Assembly (NCBI RefSeq): GCF_003568665.1
Contig: NZ_QXMH01000002.1
Coordinates: 558,001-622,000, forward strand
Length of the DNA: 64,000 nucleotides
Direction of reading: 5' to 3'
From: Chitinophaga alhagiae
GTDB taxonomy: Bacteria > Bacteroidota > Bacteroidia > Chitinophagales > Chitinophagaceae
Shown: piece by piece, positions 9,862 through 18,648 of the stretch
How positions within the stretch are numbered: the first letter of the stretch is position 1
How the letters are laid out: the number at the start of each line of letters is the position of its first letter
Position numbers and translations under genes: made by a program
Notes under the pieces: generated by a model
The model's input: the letters and a program-made list of their open reading frames with translations, nothing else
What the model was told of the DNA's origin: nothing
The model's database searches: none

Positions 9862-11568
9862 ATGAACATCAAACATAAAATAGGCATCGGCGTACTGGCT
9901 ATGGCCGCTATGGCAAGCGCCTGTACGAAAGATTTTGCTGAGTACAATACAGACCCGGAAGTATCTCCCTCCATTTTGCCCGAAACCATGATCACCAGCT
10001 CGCAGAAAGCAATAGTAGACCGCGACTTTGACTGGTATTACGACAACTATGGTTTCCTCATGCGCTGGATGCAGTTCACCGTAGCATCGCCGGAAGGCAA
10101 TGCCGCCGGTATGTTCGGCGGGCAGAACACCAATAATTTCTACCAGGCCTTTTACACCACCATTGGCCGCAACCTGGTGGAAATTGAGAAGCTGGTGAAC
10201 AAAATGCCTGACGCACAACGGGCGCAATACCGCAACATCAGCGCTATTGCCAAAATACACAAGGTATACGCGGCCTTCCGCGTATCTGACGCCAACGGCT
10301 CCATTCCTTACTCGGAGGCGCTGCAGGCCCGTGAAACGGCCAACTTCACCCCGGTGTACGACAACCAGGAGCAGCTGTTCAACACGTTTGACAACGAGCT
10401 GAAAGATGCCGTAGATTCCCTGCTGAAGCCTGCTGAAGGCCAGATCAGCTACGGTACTTACGATATGTTCTACACCAACGCCGCCACCGCGCCGGCCAAC
10501 TACGCCAAAACGGCCAACGTGCTGCGCCTGAAAATTGCGATGCGCCTGCTGAAGCGCGATCCTGAAAAGGCCAGGCAGGTAGCGGAAGAAGTGCTGGCCA
10601 GCGCCGCCGGTCTTTACGCCGGCAACGCGGATGAGTGGAAATTCATTTCCAGCACCCAGTTTGCCCGCGGCGGCAACTGGAACTCCCAGGGCAACAATGC
10701 CAGCGCGGCCAGCATCAACATGCTGGCTTTCCTCCAGGCGCAGGCAGACCCGCGCCTGTCCCTCTTCTACAAGAAGAACGGCATGACGGAAGAACGTTTC
10801 AACTATATTAAGTCAGGCGGCGGTTTCCCCGAAACGGCCGTGTATAACCCGCAGCGCTACGTAGGCCTGCCGGTAAGCCCTGACAGCCGGGACCTGCCGC
10901 AATACCTGAGCCTGTTCGGCACCAAAACCTATTCCCTGGTGTTTGCCGGCGGCAGAAAGGAAGAAGTGACGGTAGATACGCTGACCCGCTACCAGAACCG
11001 TTTGTTCGACCTGTCTCAAGACGGTGGCGCGGATGGCCAGTACACCCAGCCGCTGGTTACTTACGCGGAACAATGTTTCATGCTGGCAGAGCTGGCCGTA
11101 CGCGGCATTGTTGCCGAAGATGCGGCAGCCTGGTATAACAAAGGCGTTACCGCCTCCATCAACGCCTACGATGCCATGGGTAAACTGGCCGGCATTGTGG
11201 AATACACGGCGGTAGACCCCGCGGCCATCACCGCTTACCTGCAGCAGCCGGGCGTTGCGCTCACCGGCGGCACAGATGAGCAACTGGAAAAAATAGGCGT
11301 ACAGGTTTTCCTGCATCACTTCAAATCCCCCTGGGAAGCATGGGGCTCCTGGAAACGCCTGGGCATTCCCAAAAAAGGCGGCATCCTTTCCCTGGAGCCG
11401 GTGCTGATAGGCGGTGCGGAAGGCGTCATTCCCCGCCGCTGGATCCTGCCTACGCCCAACTCCGCCAACATGACCAACTTTAACAATGCGCTCACAGCCA
11501 TGGGCGCCACCGGAGAATACGGCAGCCCGAACGATATTACGGGCCGCGTATGGTGGGACAAGCAGTAG
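9862..11568 (+). CDS. SusD/RagB-like nutrient-binding outer-membrane lipoprotein (second copy)
   Basis: A 568-residue lipoprotein; lipobox MASAC with lipidated Cys at about residue 21, then TKDFAEYNTDPE, the 'NxNP/NTDP' type opening common in the SusD-like_2 group. The C-terminus carries RVWWDKQ, matching the 'VWW' ending of the other SusD-like protein in this window. It forms an operon with the preceding SusC-like gene (18-bp gap, AAAAAGGAAGATC before the ATG, one of the few SD-like sequences here) and is followed by a hairpin terminator. Confidence 0.9.
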   Translation: MNIKHKIGIGVLAMAAMASACTKDFAEYNTDPEVSPSILPETMITSSQKAIVDRDFDWYYDNYGFLMRWMQFTVASPEGNAAGMFGGQNTNNFYQAFYTTIGRNLVEIEKLVNKMPDAQRAQYRNISAIAKIHKVYAAFRVSDANGSIPYSEALQARETANFTPVYDNQEQLFNTFDNELKDAVDSLLKPAEGQISYGTYDMFYTNAATAPANYAKTANVLRLKIAMRLLKRDPEKARQVAEEVLASAAGLYAGNADEWKFISSTQFARGGNWNSQGNNASAASINMLAFLQAQADPRLSLFYKKNGMTEERFNYIKSGGGFPETAVYNPQRYVGLPVSPDSRDLPQYLSLFGTKTYSLVFAGGRKEEVTVDTLTRYQNRLFDLSQDGGADGQYTQPLVTYAEQCFMLAELAVRGIVAEDAAAWYNKGVTASINAYDAMGKLAGIVEYTAVDPAAITAYLQQPGVALTGGTDEQLEKIGVQVFLHHFKSPWEAWGSWKRLGIPKKGGILSLEPVLIGGAEGVIPRRWILPTPNSANMTNFNNALTAMGATGEYGSPNDITGRVWWDKQ

Positions 11569-11597
11569 AACTGTAAAATTTGCACTGCAATAAACAG

Positions 11598-11634
11598 GCG
11601 GCCCGGGGCGGATGCTCCGGGCCGCTGTTGTTTT
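11598..11634 (+). terminator. Intrinsic terminator after second susC/susD-like pair
   Basis: A 9-bp GC-rich stem (GCGGCCCGG, 11598-11606 with 11617-11625) with a 10-base loop, followed by TGTTGTTTT. It begins 30 bp after the SusD stop codon. The T tract is interrupted but the stem is strong. Confidence 0.65.
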
Positions 11635-11728
11635 CCGGTAGAGCATGAGTAGCTGATTTTCAGCTGGTTAGTGTTTTTGCTGGATAGTGGCTTAAGGTTA
11701 AAAGTGTTGCTGCTATTGGCTTTGAGGT

Positions 11729-11799
11729 AGGATATCTTACCCATATCCCACCCATGTCACAAGGATATCTCATCCATATTATACCTCTATATAGAGGTA
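11729..11799. repeat. Short direct repeats and an 18-bp palindrome in an intergenic region
   Basis: An 18-base sequence (AGGATATCTTACCCATAT, 11729-11746) recurs at 11762-11779 with two mismatches. The second copy is followed at 11782-11799 by a perfect 18-bp palindrome, TACCTCTATATAGAGGTA. The first copy also folds as GGATAT/ATATCC. The 368-bp gap between the SusD-like gene and mutS holds only this block and two terminators. Function unknown. Confidence 0.55.
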
Positions 11800-11872
11800 A
11801 GTTATCTATGCTTCATCCTTGCCTAAACCTTGAGATAACCTGCCGGCAACCTGCTTTCTGACATAAAACAGG

Positions 11873-11920
11873 AAAGGGCTGACCTGGAAGCAGCGATATG
11901 CTTTCAGGTCAGCCCTTTTT
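11873..11920. terminator. Strong bidirectional terminator downstream of mutS
   Basis: A perfect 14-bp stem (11873-11886 with 11905-11918, AAAGGGCTGACCTG) is extended by an inner AAGCA/TGCTT stem. It has a run of T's on the plus side, and on the minus side the tail after the hairpin reads CCTGTTTTATG. It lies directly after the mutS stop codon. Confidence 0.85.
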
Positions 11921-11936
11921 ATGTAACTATGTTTTG

Positions 11937-14534
11937 CTACTGCAACAAATCCTTGATCTCTCCCAGCTTCAGCAGCGCCTCTACCGGCGTTAACCGGTTA
12001 ATGTCTACAGACGCCAGTTTTTCCCGGATGGTGTGGAAGGTATCGCTGTGCGCGTCAAAAATACTGAGCTGCACTTTATGCGTGGGCGCTGCTATCTGCT
12101 GCATGGGCGCTTCAATATGCTGGCTTTCCAGCTGGCTGAGTATCTCGTTGGCGCGGTTGATCAGCTGCGGGGGCATGCCGGCTATTTTGGCCACGTGTAT
12201 GCCGAAGCTGTGGCGGCTGCCGCCCTGCGCCAGCTTGCGGAGAAATATGATCTTGTTGCCCACTTCCTTGTTGGTGATGTGGAAGTTCTTCACCCGGCTG
12301 TGGGTATTCTCCAGTTCGTTCAGCTCGTGGTAGTGCGTGGCAAAAAGGGTTTTGGGGCGGTGCGGCGTCATGCTGTGCAGGTATTCCACAATGCTCCAGG
12401 CAATGGAAATGCCATCGTACGTGCTGGTGCCGCGGCCTATTTCGTCCAGTATGATGAGACTGCGGGAAGTGATGTTGTTGATGATGCTGGCGGTTTCGTT
12501 CATCTCCACCATAAAGGTACTTTCGCCGCCGCTCAGGTTGTCTGACGCGCCTACGCGGGTAAATATCTTGTCGGTAAGGCCTATTTCCGCCGCGCCGGCA
12601 GGCACAAAGCTGCCCATGTGCGCCATGAGGGTAATGAGGGCGGTTTGCCGCAGCAGGGCGGATTTACCGCTCATGTTGGGACCGGTAAGGATGATCACCT
12701 GCTGCTCGTCCTGGTGCAGCAGGATGTCATTGGCCACGTAGTGCTCTCCCGGCGGCAGGCCCTGTTCTATCACGGGGTGGCGGCCGTCTTTGATATCAAT
12801 GTAATGCGCCTCCGTTACCTGGGGGCGGCGGTATTTGAACTGCACGGCGTTGTGGGCAAAGCAGAGCAGGCAGTCCAGCCGCGCCAGCGCCTGCGCGTTG
12901 CGCTGCACGGGTTGTATGTAATCCTGCAGGCTCAGCAGCAGCGCATCGTACAATTGCATTTCCAGCGCCAGTATTTTTTCTTCCGCGCCGGTGATCTTCT
13001 CTTCGTATTCTTTCAGCTCCGGGGTGATGTACCGCTCCGCGTTGGCCAGGGTCTGTTTCCGTATCCAGCTGGCGGGCACCTTGTTCTTGTGGGTGTTGGT
13101 CACCTCCAGGTAGTAGCCGAACACGTTGTTGAAGGCCACTTTCAGGGAGGGGATGCCGGTGGCTTCCGATTCCTGCTGCTGGATGCGCAGCAGGTATTCC
13201 TTTCCGGAGCTGGCAATGGCCCGCAGATCGTCCAGGTCTTTGTTCACCCCTTCGCGCACCACGCCGCCTTTGTTGGCCAGCACGGGCGGGTTGTCTGCCA
13301 CTTCTGCCAGAATGCGCTGCAGCATGCTGTCGCACGGGTCCAGCTGTTCCAGCAATTGCCGCAGCAGCGGGTTGGTGGTGTTTTCCAGCAGCTTTTGTAT
13401 CTCGCACACCTGCTGCAGGGCTTTGGCCAGCTGCGTCACCTCGCGCGGGTTGATCTTTTTCAGGGGAATTTTGGACACCACCCGTTCCAGGTCTCCCACT
13501 ACCTTGAGGTGCTGCCCCAGGGCAATGCTGCGGTCCGCTTCGCGGATGAGATCTTCCACCGCGTCCAGCCGCTCGTTGATCTGGCGGATGTCCCGGAGCG
13601 GGAACACGGTCCAGCGTTTCAGCAGGCGCGCGCCCATGGGGGTAAGCGTATGGTCAAGCGTGCCCAGCAGGGTCTTTCCCTGCTCCACCGTGCTTTGCAG
13701 CAGCTCCAGGTTGCGGATGGTAAAGCGGTCCATCCACAGAAAATCGTCCTGGTTGATGCGCTGCATGCTGGTAATATGCTGCAGGTTGGGATGTTCGGTA
13801 TCTTTCAGGTAGTGCATGGTGGCGCCGGCGGCAATCACCGCCTCCGTCATGTCTTCTGTTCCGAAGCCTTTCAGGGAATGGGTCTCGAAATGTTTATGCA
13901 GGATCTCGCGCGCATAGGTGTTGGTGAAGATCCATTCTTCCAGCGTATAGGTGTAAAAGCGGCTGCCAAAGGTCTGGCGGAAATGTTTCTGCTGCTGTTT
14001 GGCAAAGATCAATTCTGCGGGGCGGAAGCTCTGCAGCAGCTTGTCTATGTATTCCAGGCTGCCCTGCGCCACCAGCAGCTCGCCGGTGCTGATGTCCAGG
14101 AAGGCCGCGCCGGTCTGCTCCGCGCCAAAATGCACGGCGGCCAGGAAGTTGTTATGGCTGTTTTCCAGCAGTTTGTCGTTCACGGCCACCCCCGGCGTCA
14201 CCATTTCGGTTACGCCGCGTTTCACAATGCCTTTTACGGTTTTGGGATCTTCCAGCTGATCGCAGATGGCTACGCGATGGCCGGCTTTTACCAGTTTGTG
14301 GAGATAGGTATCCAGCGAGTGGTGGGGGAAACCCGCCAGGTCAATAAATGCCGCGCTGCCGTTGGCCCGTTTGGTGAGCACAATGCCCAGCACCCGGGAA
14401 GCGATCACCGCGTCTTCGTTGAAAGTTTCATAAAAGTCGCCCACCCTGAAAAGCAGCACCGCATCAGGGTATTTGGCCTTGATGGCTTTGTGTTGCTGCA
14501 TTAAGGGCGTTTCTTCGGATTTACTTTTAGCCAT
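11937..14534 (-). CDS. mutS: DNA mismatch repair ATPase MutS
   Basis: An 865-residue protein of normal MutS length. It recognises mismatches and small loops in newly replicated DNA and recruits MutL. The mismatch-contacting Phe-x-Glu motif is present (GDFYE, about residues 32-36), followed by connector, lever and clamp domains. The ATPase domain has Walker A TGPNMSGKS near residue 615, Walker B LIILDEIGRGTSTYDG, and the conserved FATHYHEL. The start ATG lies only 4 bases after a -7 box, so the transcript is probably leaderless. It is divergent from the SpoU methyltransferase with 57 bp between them, and ends at a strong terminator. Confidence 0.98.
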   Translation of the reverse strand: MAKSKSEETPLMQQHKAIKAKYPDAVLLFRVGDFYETFNEDAVIASRVLGIVLTKRANGSAAFIDLAGFPHHSLDTYLHKLVKAGHRVAICDQLEDPKTVKGIVKRGVTEMVTPGVAVNDKLLENSHNNFLAAVHFGAEQTGAAFLDISTGELLVAQGSLEYIDKLLQSFRPAELIFAKQQQKHFRQTFGSRFYTYTLEEWIFTNTYAREILHKHFETHSLKGFGTEDMTEAVIAAGATMHYLKDTEHPNLQHITSMQRINQDDFLWMDRFTIRNLELLQSTVEQGKTLLGTLDHTLTPMGARLLKRWTVFPLRDIRQINERLDAVEDLIREADRSIALGQHLKVVGDLERVVSKIPLKKINPREVTQLAKALQQVCEIQKLLENTTNPLLRQLLEQLDPCDSMLQRILAEVADNPPVLANKGGVVREGVNKDLDDLRAIASSGKEYLLRIQQQESEATGIPSLKVAFNNVFGYYLEVTNTHKNKVPASWIRKQTLANAERYITPELKEYEEKITGAEEKILALEMQLYDALLLSLQDYIQPVQRNAQALARLDCLLCFAHNAVQFKYRRPQVTEAHYIDIKDGRHPVIEQGLPPGEHYVANDILLHQDEQQVIILTGPNMSGKSALLRQTALITLMAHMGSFVPAGAAEIGLTDKIFTRVGASDNLSGGESTFMVEMNETASIINNITSRSLIILDEIGRGTSTYDGISIAWSIVEYLHSMTPHRPKTLFATHYHELNELENTHSRVKNFHITNKEVGNKIIFLRKLAQGGSRHSFGIHVAKIAGMPPQLINRANEILSQLESQHIEAPMQQIAAPTHKVQLSIFDAHSDTFHTIREKLASVDINRLTPVEALLKLGEIKDLLQ

Positions 14535-14538
14535 GCGG

Positions 14539-14546
14539 CAAATATA
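14539..14546 (-). promoter_or_regulatory. mutS -7 promoter box, four bases from the start codon
   Basis: On the minus strand this is TATATTTG, a full match to TAnnTTTG, followed by CCGC and then ATG of mutS. Transcription starting about 5-7 bases downstream would begin at or within the start codon. No clear TTG at -33. Confidence 0.55.
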
Positions 14547-14578
14547 AGAAGCCGGCGGCTCCGTTCGGTAATTAAAAT

Positions 14579-14586
14579 TATCTTTG
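14579..14586 (+). promoter_or_regulatory. -7 promoter box of the SpoU methyltransferase gene
   Basis: TATCTTTG matches TAnnTTTG exactly and is followed by CAGGC and ATG (14592). The same string TATCTTTGCAGG precedes lipB. It implies a leaderless or nearly leaderless mRNA; no TTG -33 element is evident. Confidence 0.55.
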
Positions 14587-14591
14587 CAGGC

Positions 14592-15119
14592 ATGCGCAAG
14601 TTAGATATGCATGAGCTGGGCCGGAAAACGGTGGCGGAGTTTAAAGCGGCCAATAAAACGCCGCTGGTATTGGTGCTGGATAATGTGCGGAGCATGCATA
14701 ACGTGGGTTCCGTGTTCAGAACGGCAGACGCTTTCCTGTTGCAGGGCATTGTGTTGTGCGGGTATACCCCCGTACCCCCGCACCGGGATATCCAGAAAAC
14801 CGCCCTTGGCGCCACGGAAACGGTAGACTGGCAGTATGCCCCCACCACGGTGGAGGCGGTGCAGGCGCTGAAAGCCGAAGGGTATGCCGTAATGGCCATA
14901 GAGCAGGCGGCGCAAAGCGTGATGCTGCACGATTTTCAACCGGTCAATACGCCCCTGGCCCTGGTGTTCGGCAACGAAGTGTCCGGCGTGGACGCTGCAG
15001 TGATGAAAATGGCGGACGGCTGCATTGAAATACCGCAGCTGGGCATGAAACATTCGTTGAACATTTCCGTGAGCACCGGCATTGTAATATGGGACCTGTT
15101 CTGTAAATTAAAAAAGTAA
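14592..15119 (+). CDS. TrmH/SpoU-family RNA 2'-O-methyltransferase
   Basis: A 175-residue SPOUT methyltransferase that would transfer methyl from S-adenosylmethionine to a ribose 2'-OH in tRNA or rRNA. Motif 1 is LDNVRSMHNVGSVFRTADAF (about residues 29-48, with the catalytic-site Asn and Arg), motif 2 is LVFGNEVSGV (about 122-131), and motif 3 is IEIPQLGMKHSLNISVSTGI, which forms the knot that binds AdoMet. It lacks the extra RNA-binding domains of longer TrmH/RlmB proteins, so the exact target nucleotide cannot be assigned. First gene of a probable plus-strand run with ubiA-like, ruvX and def. Confidence 0.9.
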   Translation: MRKLDMHELGRKTVAEFKAANKTPLVLVLDNVRSMHNVGSVFRTADAFLLQGIVLCGYTPVPPHRDIQKTALGATETVDWQYAPTTVEAVQALKAEGYAVMAIEQAAQSVMLHDFQPVNTPLALVFGNEVSGVDAAVMKMADGCIEIPQLGMKHSLNISVSTGIVIWDLFCKLKK

Positions 15120-15128
15120 AATTATACC

Positions 15129-15998
15129 ATGTCCACCACCACTATCAGGAACTACCTTTCGCTTGTGAAGTTCAGCCATACCATTTTTGCCATGCCTTTT
15201 GCCATGATCGGTTTTTTTATGGCGGTATCCCTGGCGGGGCATTCTTTTGACTGGACAAAGCTGCTGCTGGTAGTACTTTGCATGGTTTTTGCCCGGAGCG
15301 CGGCCATGGCCTTCAACCGCTGGCTGGACGCTGATTTTGACAAGAAGAACCCGCGTACCGCAAAGCGGGAGATACCCGCGGGCATCATCTCTTCCGGCAA
15401 TGCGCTGTATTTTGTGATCGGCAATGCGCTGCTGTTCATGGCCACCACCTGGTTCATCAATCCCCTTTGTTTTTTCCTTTCGCCCGTGGCGCTGCTGGTA
15501 GTGCTGGGCTATAGTTATACCAAACGTTTTACCGCCCTGTGCCACCTGGTGCTGGGCGTAGGCCTTTCCCTGGCGCCCGTGGGCGCTTTTCTGGCGGTAA
15601 CGGGTTATTTTGCCCTGCTGCCGGTGCTGCTGAGCGTAATGGTGCTGTGCTGGGTATCCGGCTTTGATATTATTTATGCGCTGCAGGACGAGGAGTTTGA
15701 CAAGTCTCAGCAGCTGCATTCCATCCCCGCATGGCTGGGCAAGGCCGGGGGCCTGCGTTTTTCCGAAGGGCTGCACCTGGCCGCGGCCGCGCTGGCCGTT
15801 ACCATTGGCCTGCTGGGCGCGTTCCACTGGCTGTACTGGATAGGGGCGGGGGTGTTCATTCTGATGCTGTTCATGCAGCACCGGCTGGTGAAACCCGCAG
15901 ACCTTTCCCGCGTGAACCTGGCGTTCATGACCACCAACGGCGTTGCCAGCGTGGTGTATGCCGTATTTGCCATTACAGACATGCTGATCTTCAAATAA
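15129..15998 (+). CDS. UbiA-family membrane prenyltransferase (quinone biosynthesis)
   Basis: A 289-residue, multi-pass membrane protein. The two Asp-rich motifs that bind the Mg-diphosphate of the prenyl donor are present: NRWLDADFD (about residues 63-71) and DIIYALQDEEFD (about 178-189). The SLVKFSHTIFAMPFA opening is characteristic of the 4-hydroxybenzoate polyprenyltransferase-like branch that includes MqnP of the futalosine menaquinone pathway. Bacteroidota use menaquinone, so a role in menaquinone assembly is the best inference, but the aromatic substrate is not shown by the sequence. It begins 9 bp after the methyltransferase gene and ends 4 bp before ruvX. Confidence 0.85.
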   Translation: MSTTTIRNYLSLVKFSHTIFAMPFAMIGFFMAVSLAGHSFDWTKLLLVVLCMVFARSAAMAFNRWLDADFDKKNPRTAKREIPAGIISSGNALYFVIGNALLFMATTWFINPLCFFLSPVALLVVLGYSYTKRFTALCHLVLGVGLSLAPVGAFLAVTGYFALLPVLLSVMVLCWVSGFDIIYALQDEEFDKSQQLHSIPAWLGKAGGLRFSEGLHLAAAALAVTIGLLGAFHWLYWIGAGVFILMLFMQHRLVKPADLSRVNLAFMTTNGVASVVYAVFAITDMLIFK

Positions 15999-16002
15999 TC
16001 AT

Positions 16003-16419
16003 ATGCCCCGGATATTAGCCATCGATTACGGAAAAAAACGCACGGGCCTGGCGGTAACGGACCCGCTCAAGATCATTGCCAGCGGGCTGGGCGCCATTCC
16101 CTCGCACGAGCTGGTGCCGTACCTCAAAAAGTACTTCGCCGCCGAAGCGGTGGAGCTGATCCTGATCGGCCTGCCGCGCAACCTGGACGGCAGCAACACG
16201 CATGCCACGCCGCTGGTGGAGGAATGCATCCGCATCCTGCACAAACATTTTCCGCAAATACCGGTAAAAAAAGTGGACGAACGTTTCACTTCCAAAATGG
16301 CCTTCCAGAGCATGCTGGACAGCGGCCTGAAAAAGAAAGACCGGCAGCAGAAGGGCCTGGTAGACGAGATCAGCGCCACCATCCTGTTGCAGGAGTACCT
16401 GCAATACCACGCCGGGTAA
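16003..16419 (+). CDS. ruvX: RuvX/YqgF-type RNase H-fold nuclease (putative Holliday junction resolvase)
   Basis: A 138-residue protein, the usual length for this family. It opens with ILAIDYGKKRTGLAVTD (first catalytic Asp), followed by LILIGLPRNLDGSNT, VKKVDERFTSKMA (the family 'DER.T...A' motif) and a late acidic residue in KGLVDEISATILLQEYL. In Escherichia coli the family member processes pre-16S rRNA ends, and Holliday-junction resolution has also been proposed, so the product name is provisional. Tightly packed after the UbiA-like gene. Confidence 0.93.
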   Translation: MPRILAIDYGKKRTGLAVTDPLKIIASGLGAIPSHELVPYLKKYFAAEAVELILIGLPRNLDGSNTHATPLVEECIRILHKHFPQIPVKKVDERFTSKMAFQSMLDSGLKKKDRQQKGLVDEISATILLQEYLQYHAG

Positions 16420-16432
16420 AGGCTAAAATCCC

Positions 16433-16440
16433 TATTTTTG
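16433..16440 (+). promoter_or_regulatory. -7 promoter box upstream of def
   Basis: TATTTTTG fits TAnnTTTG and lies 25 bases before the def ATG, just after the ruvX stop codon. It suggests that def has its own promoter in addition to any read-through. The -33 element is not clear. Confidence 0.45.
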
Positions 16441-16465
16441 CATTTTCCTGTTACGAAATTATAAC

Positions 16466-17044
16466 ATGATATTACCAATAGTAGCCTACGGCGCCCCGGT
16501 ACTAAGAGAGGTAAGCCAGGACATTACGCCGGATTACCCCGGTTTGCAGCAACTCATAGACAATATGTGGGAAACCATGTACGCTTCCAGCGGGGTAGGC
16601 CTTGCCGCTCCGCAGGTGAACAGGCCCATCCGCCTGTTTGTTGTGGACAGCGAGCAGATCATCAATAACCTGGACGAAGACGAAACAGACGCCTACCCCG
16701 GGGACCACGGCATCAAGCAGGCGTTCATCAACGCCCGTATTATTGAAACCGATGGCGATGAATGGCCCTACCAGGAAGGCTGCCTCAGCATCCCCAAGAT
16801 CCGGGAAGACGTAAGCCGCCCGGAAAAAGTGAAGATCCGGTATATGGACGAGCAGTTCAAGCAGCACGAGCGCACTTTTCATGGCATTACCGCCCGCGTT
16901 ATTTTCCATGAATATGACCACATAGAAGGCAAGCTGTTCATAGACTACCTGAAACCGCTTAAAAAACGCCTGCTGAAAGGCAAGCTGGACGATATTTCAA
17001 AAGGAAAAGTGAAAGTGGATTACAAAATGAGCTTTCCCAGGTAA
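16466..17044 (+). CDS. def: Peptide deformylase
   Basis: A 192-residue enzyme that removes the formyl group from the N-terminal Met of new proteins. All three signature motifs are intact: motif 1 GVGLAAPQV (about residues 46-54), motif 2 EGCLSIP with the metal-binding Cys (about 107-113), and motif 3 HEYDH with the two metal-binding His residues and catalytic Glu (about 149-153). The loop between motifs 1 and 2 is long (VDSEQIINNLDEDETDAYPG region), as often seen in Bacteroidota enzymes. It ends at a terminator. Confidence 0.98.
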   Translation: MILPIVAYGAPVLREVSQDITPDYPGLQQLIDNMWETMYASSGVGLAAPQVNRPIRLFVVDSEQIINNLDEDETDAYPGDHGIKQAFINARIIETDGDEWPYQEGCLSIPKIREDVSRPEKVKIRYMDEQFKQHERTFHGITARVIFHEYDHIEGKLFIDYLKPLKKRLLKGKLDDISKGKVKVDYKMSFPR

Positions 17045-17048
17045 TACG

Positions 17049-17079
17049 GAAGGGGCCTTGAAAAAGGCCTCTTTTTTTT
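17049..17079 (+). terminator. Intrinsic terminator after def
   Basis: A stem built on GGCCTT/AAGGCC, extended outward by mostly Watson-Crick pairs, closed by a GAAA tetraloop and followed by eight T's, starting 5 bp after the def stop. Confidence 0.85.
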
Positions 17080-17150
17080 GCCTTTCCTTAACAATTATAA
17101 AAAATAATTATGCCTAATAATTTCATATTGTAACATTTTTCATTATTTTA

Positions 17151-17729
17151 GTGCCGTTATTTTCTGACCTCTATCTTTTGAGCACCGCTAATACATACAC
17201 TGAACAGGAACTGGTACAAGGACTTCAAAACCATGACCAGCAAATATTCGGGTACCTGTATGATCACTATTCTCCCGCCCTGTACGGGGTTGTTCTCAAA
17301 GTTCTTAATGATGAAACCGCCGCCAGCGATGTGCTGCAGGAAGTATTCCTGAAGATCTGGCGTAGCATGGATAAATATGACACAGAAAAAGGGCGTCTGT
17401 TTACCTGGATGCTCAATATTGCCCGTAATACCGCAATAGATGCGCTCCGTTCCAAGGCGCATAAGCTGGACCAAAAAATCCAGGAGTTGAGCAATGACGT
17501 ATATGCACATACAAGTCAGTTAACAGTTCATCCTTCAGTAGACCATCTTGGGCTCGCCAAGGTGATAGAAAAGCTCAACAAAGAACAGCGGACTATTATT
17601 GACCTGGCCTATTACAAAGGCTGCACCCAGGAAGAAATTGCAAGGGTACTGGATATTCCTTTGGGTACAGTGAAGACCAGGATGCGGAATGCGATCATTC
17701 AATTGAGGAACATTCTTAAACAGATCTAG
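17151..17729 (+). CDS. ECF-type sigma-70 family RNA polymerase sigma factor
   Basis: A 192-residue factor with only the two domains of ECF sigmas. Region 2 spans about residues 30-95 (FGYLYDHYSPALYG, DVLQEVFLKIWRSMDKYD, LFTWMLNIARNTAIDALR); region 4 is near the C-terminus, with a helix-turn-helix in CTQEEIARVLDIPLGTVKTRM. The frame opens at a GTG (17151); a TTG at 17178 is an alternative start. Five bases after its stop begins a membrane-bound RskA-like anti-sigma gene, so the two are a regulatory pair. Comparable sigma/RskA pairs are often tied to envelope or oxidative stress; the signal here is unknown. Confidence 0.93.
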   Translation: MPLFSDLYLLSTANTYTEQELVQGLQNHDQQIFGYLYDHYSPALYGVVLKVLNDETAASDVLQEVFLKIWRSMDKYDTEKGRLFTWMLNIARNTAIDALRSKAHKLDQKIQELSNDVYAHTSQLTVHPSVDHLGLAKVIEKLNKEQRTIIDLAYYKGCTQEEIARVLDIPLGTVKTRMRNAIIQLRNILKQI

Positions 17730-17733
17730 CAAA

Positions 17734-18588
17734 GTGGACGTACAACGTTACATATCATCCGGATTGATCGAAAGCTACGTGGTGGGCCTGGCTACGGACC
17801 AGGAGGCCCGTGAGCTGGAGACCGCCATGGCGCAGAGCCCGGAAGTGAAAGCCGCGGTAGGTGCGGCCCAGCTTGATATGGAACGGTATGTGCAGTTCTT
17901 TTCCATAGCGCCGCCCGAATCCGTCAAAGAACGCATCTTTCAGCGTTTAACTACGGATGGTGCTGAATCGATTGTGCCTGCGGGAGGCGCTACAGATGAG
18001 GCTTACAGCTATCCGGAAGAAGAAGTGGTGAAGGAAAAAAGGATGGTGGGCGCCGTATGGCAATATATTGCCGCCGCCGCCATTATTGGCCTCATTGCCA
18101 GCATCTACTTCAACTATAACTACCGCAATACCATTAACGAGTGGGAAAATAAATACCAGGCACTGCTGTTTGACCAGGAGAAAATGGTGGCGCAGCAAGG
18201 CGTACATCAAACCAAAATGCAGGAGGCGGAACAAATGCTGGAGCGCTTGCGCCAGTCAGACCTGAAAATGGTGCGCATGTACACTGCTTCCAAAACGCGC
18301 CCCGGCCTGCTGGCTACGGTATATATGATCCCCAGATCGGAAGACGCCTACCTCACCGTGAGCAACCTGCCGGAACCGCCCGCAGATCAGCAATACCAGC
18401 TCTGGGGCATTGTGAACAACAAACCTGTGGATGCCGGCGTATTTGACATGGGCGATGCCACCAAAGGTTTCCAGAAAGTAAAATACGTGCCGGGCGCACA
18501 GCTCTACGCCGTTACCCTCGAAAAGAAAGGCGGCAGCCCCACACCCACCCTCACCGCCATGTACGTGGCCGGCAGAGTAGGCGGCTAA
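17734..18588 (+). CDS. Membrane-bound anti-sigma factor, RskA-like
   Basis: A 284-residue protein starting at GTG. The cytoplasmic N-terminus (residues 1-105, LIESYVVGLATDQEARELE) resembles sigma-binding regions of RskA/zinc-finger-type anti-sigmas, although no HxxxCxxC zinc motif is present. One transmembrane helix lies at about 108-126 (VWQYIAAAAIIGLIASIYF). It is followed by a probable coiled coil (about 130-180) and a periplasmic RskA C-terminal domain (LTVSNLPEPPADQQYQLWGI, AVTLEKKGGSPTPT). It would hold the upstream ECF sigma inactive until a periplasmic signal triggers release. Confidence 0.88.
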   Translation: MDVQRYISSGLIESYVVGLATDQEARELETAMAQSPEVKAAVGAAQLDMERYVQFFSIAPPESVKERIFQRLTTDGAESIVPAGGATDEAYSYPEEEVVKEKRMVGAVWQYIAAAAIIGLIASIYFNYNYRNTINEWENKYQALLFDQEKMVAQQGVHQTKMQEAEQMLERLRQSDLKMVRMYTASKTRPGLLATVYMIPRSEDAYLTVSNLPEPPADQQYQLWGIVNNKPVDAGVFDMGDATKGFQKVKYVPGAQLYAVTLEKKGGSPTPTLTAMYVAGRVGG

Positions 18589-18636
18589 CCTGCGCGCATA
18601 CAGCCATAGCGCCGGAACTCCCCTGCAAAATTTCCT

Positions 18637-18644
18637 TACATTTG
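18637..18644 (+). promoter_or_regulatory. -7 promoter box four bases before a start codon
   Basis: TACATTTG matches TAnnTTTG, followed by CCAG and the ATG at 18649. It implies a leaderless mRNA for the secreted protein downstream. No convincing TTG -33 element. Confidence 0.5.
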
Positions 18645-18648
18645 CCAG

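Noticed and set aside
12618..14504. A 628-codon reading frame antisense to mutS
   Set aside because: Shadow of mutS; no recognisable domain and His/Gln/Val-rich composition typical of antisense frames here.
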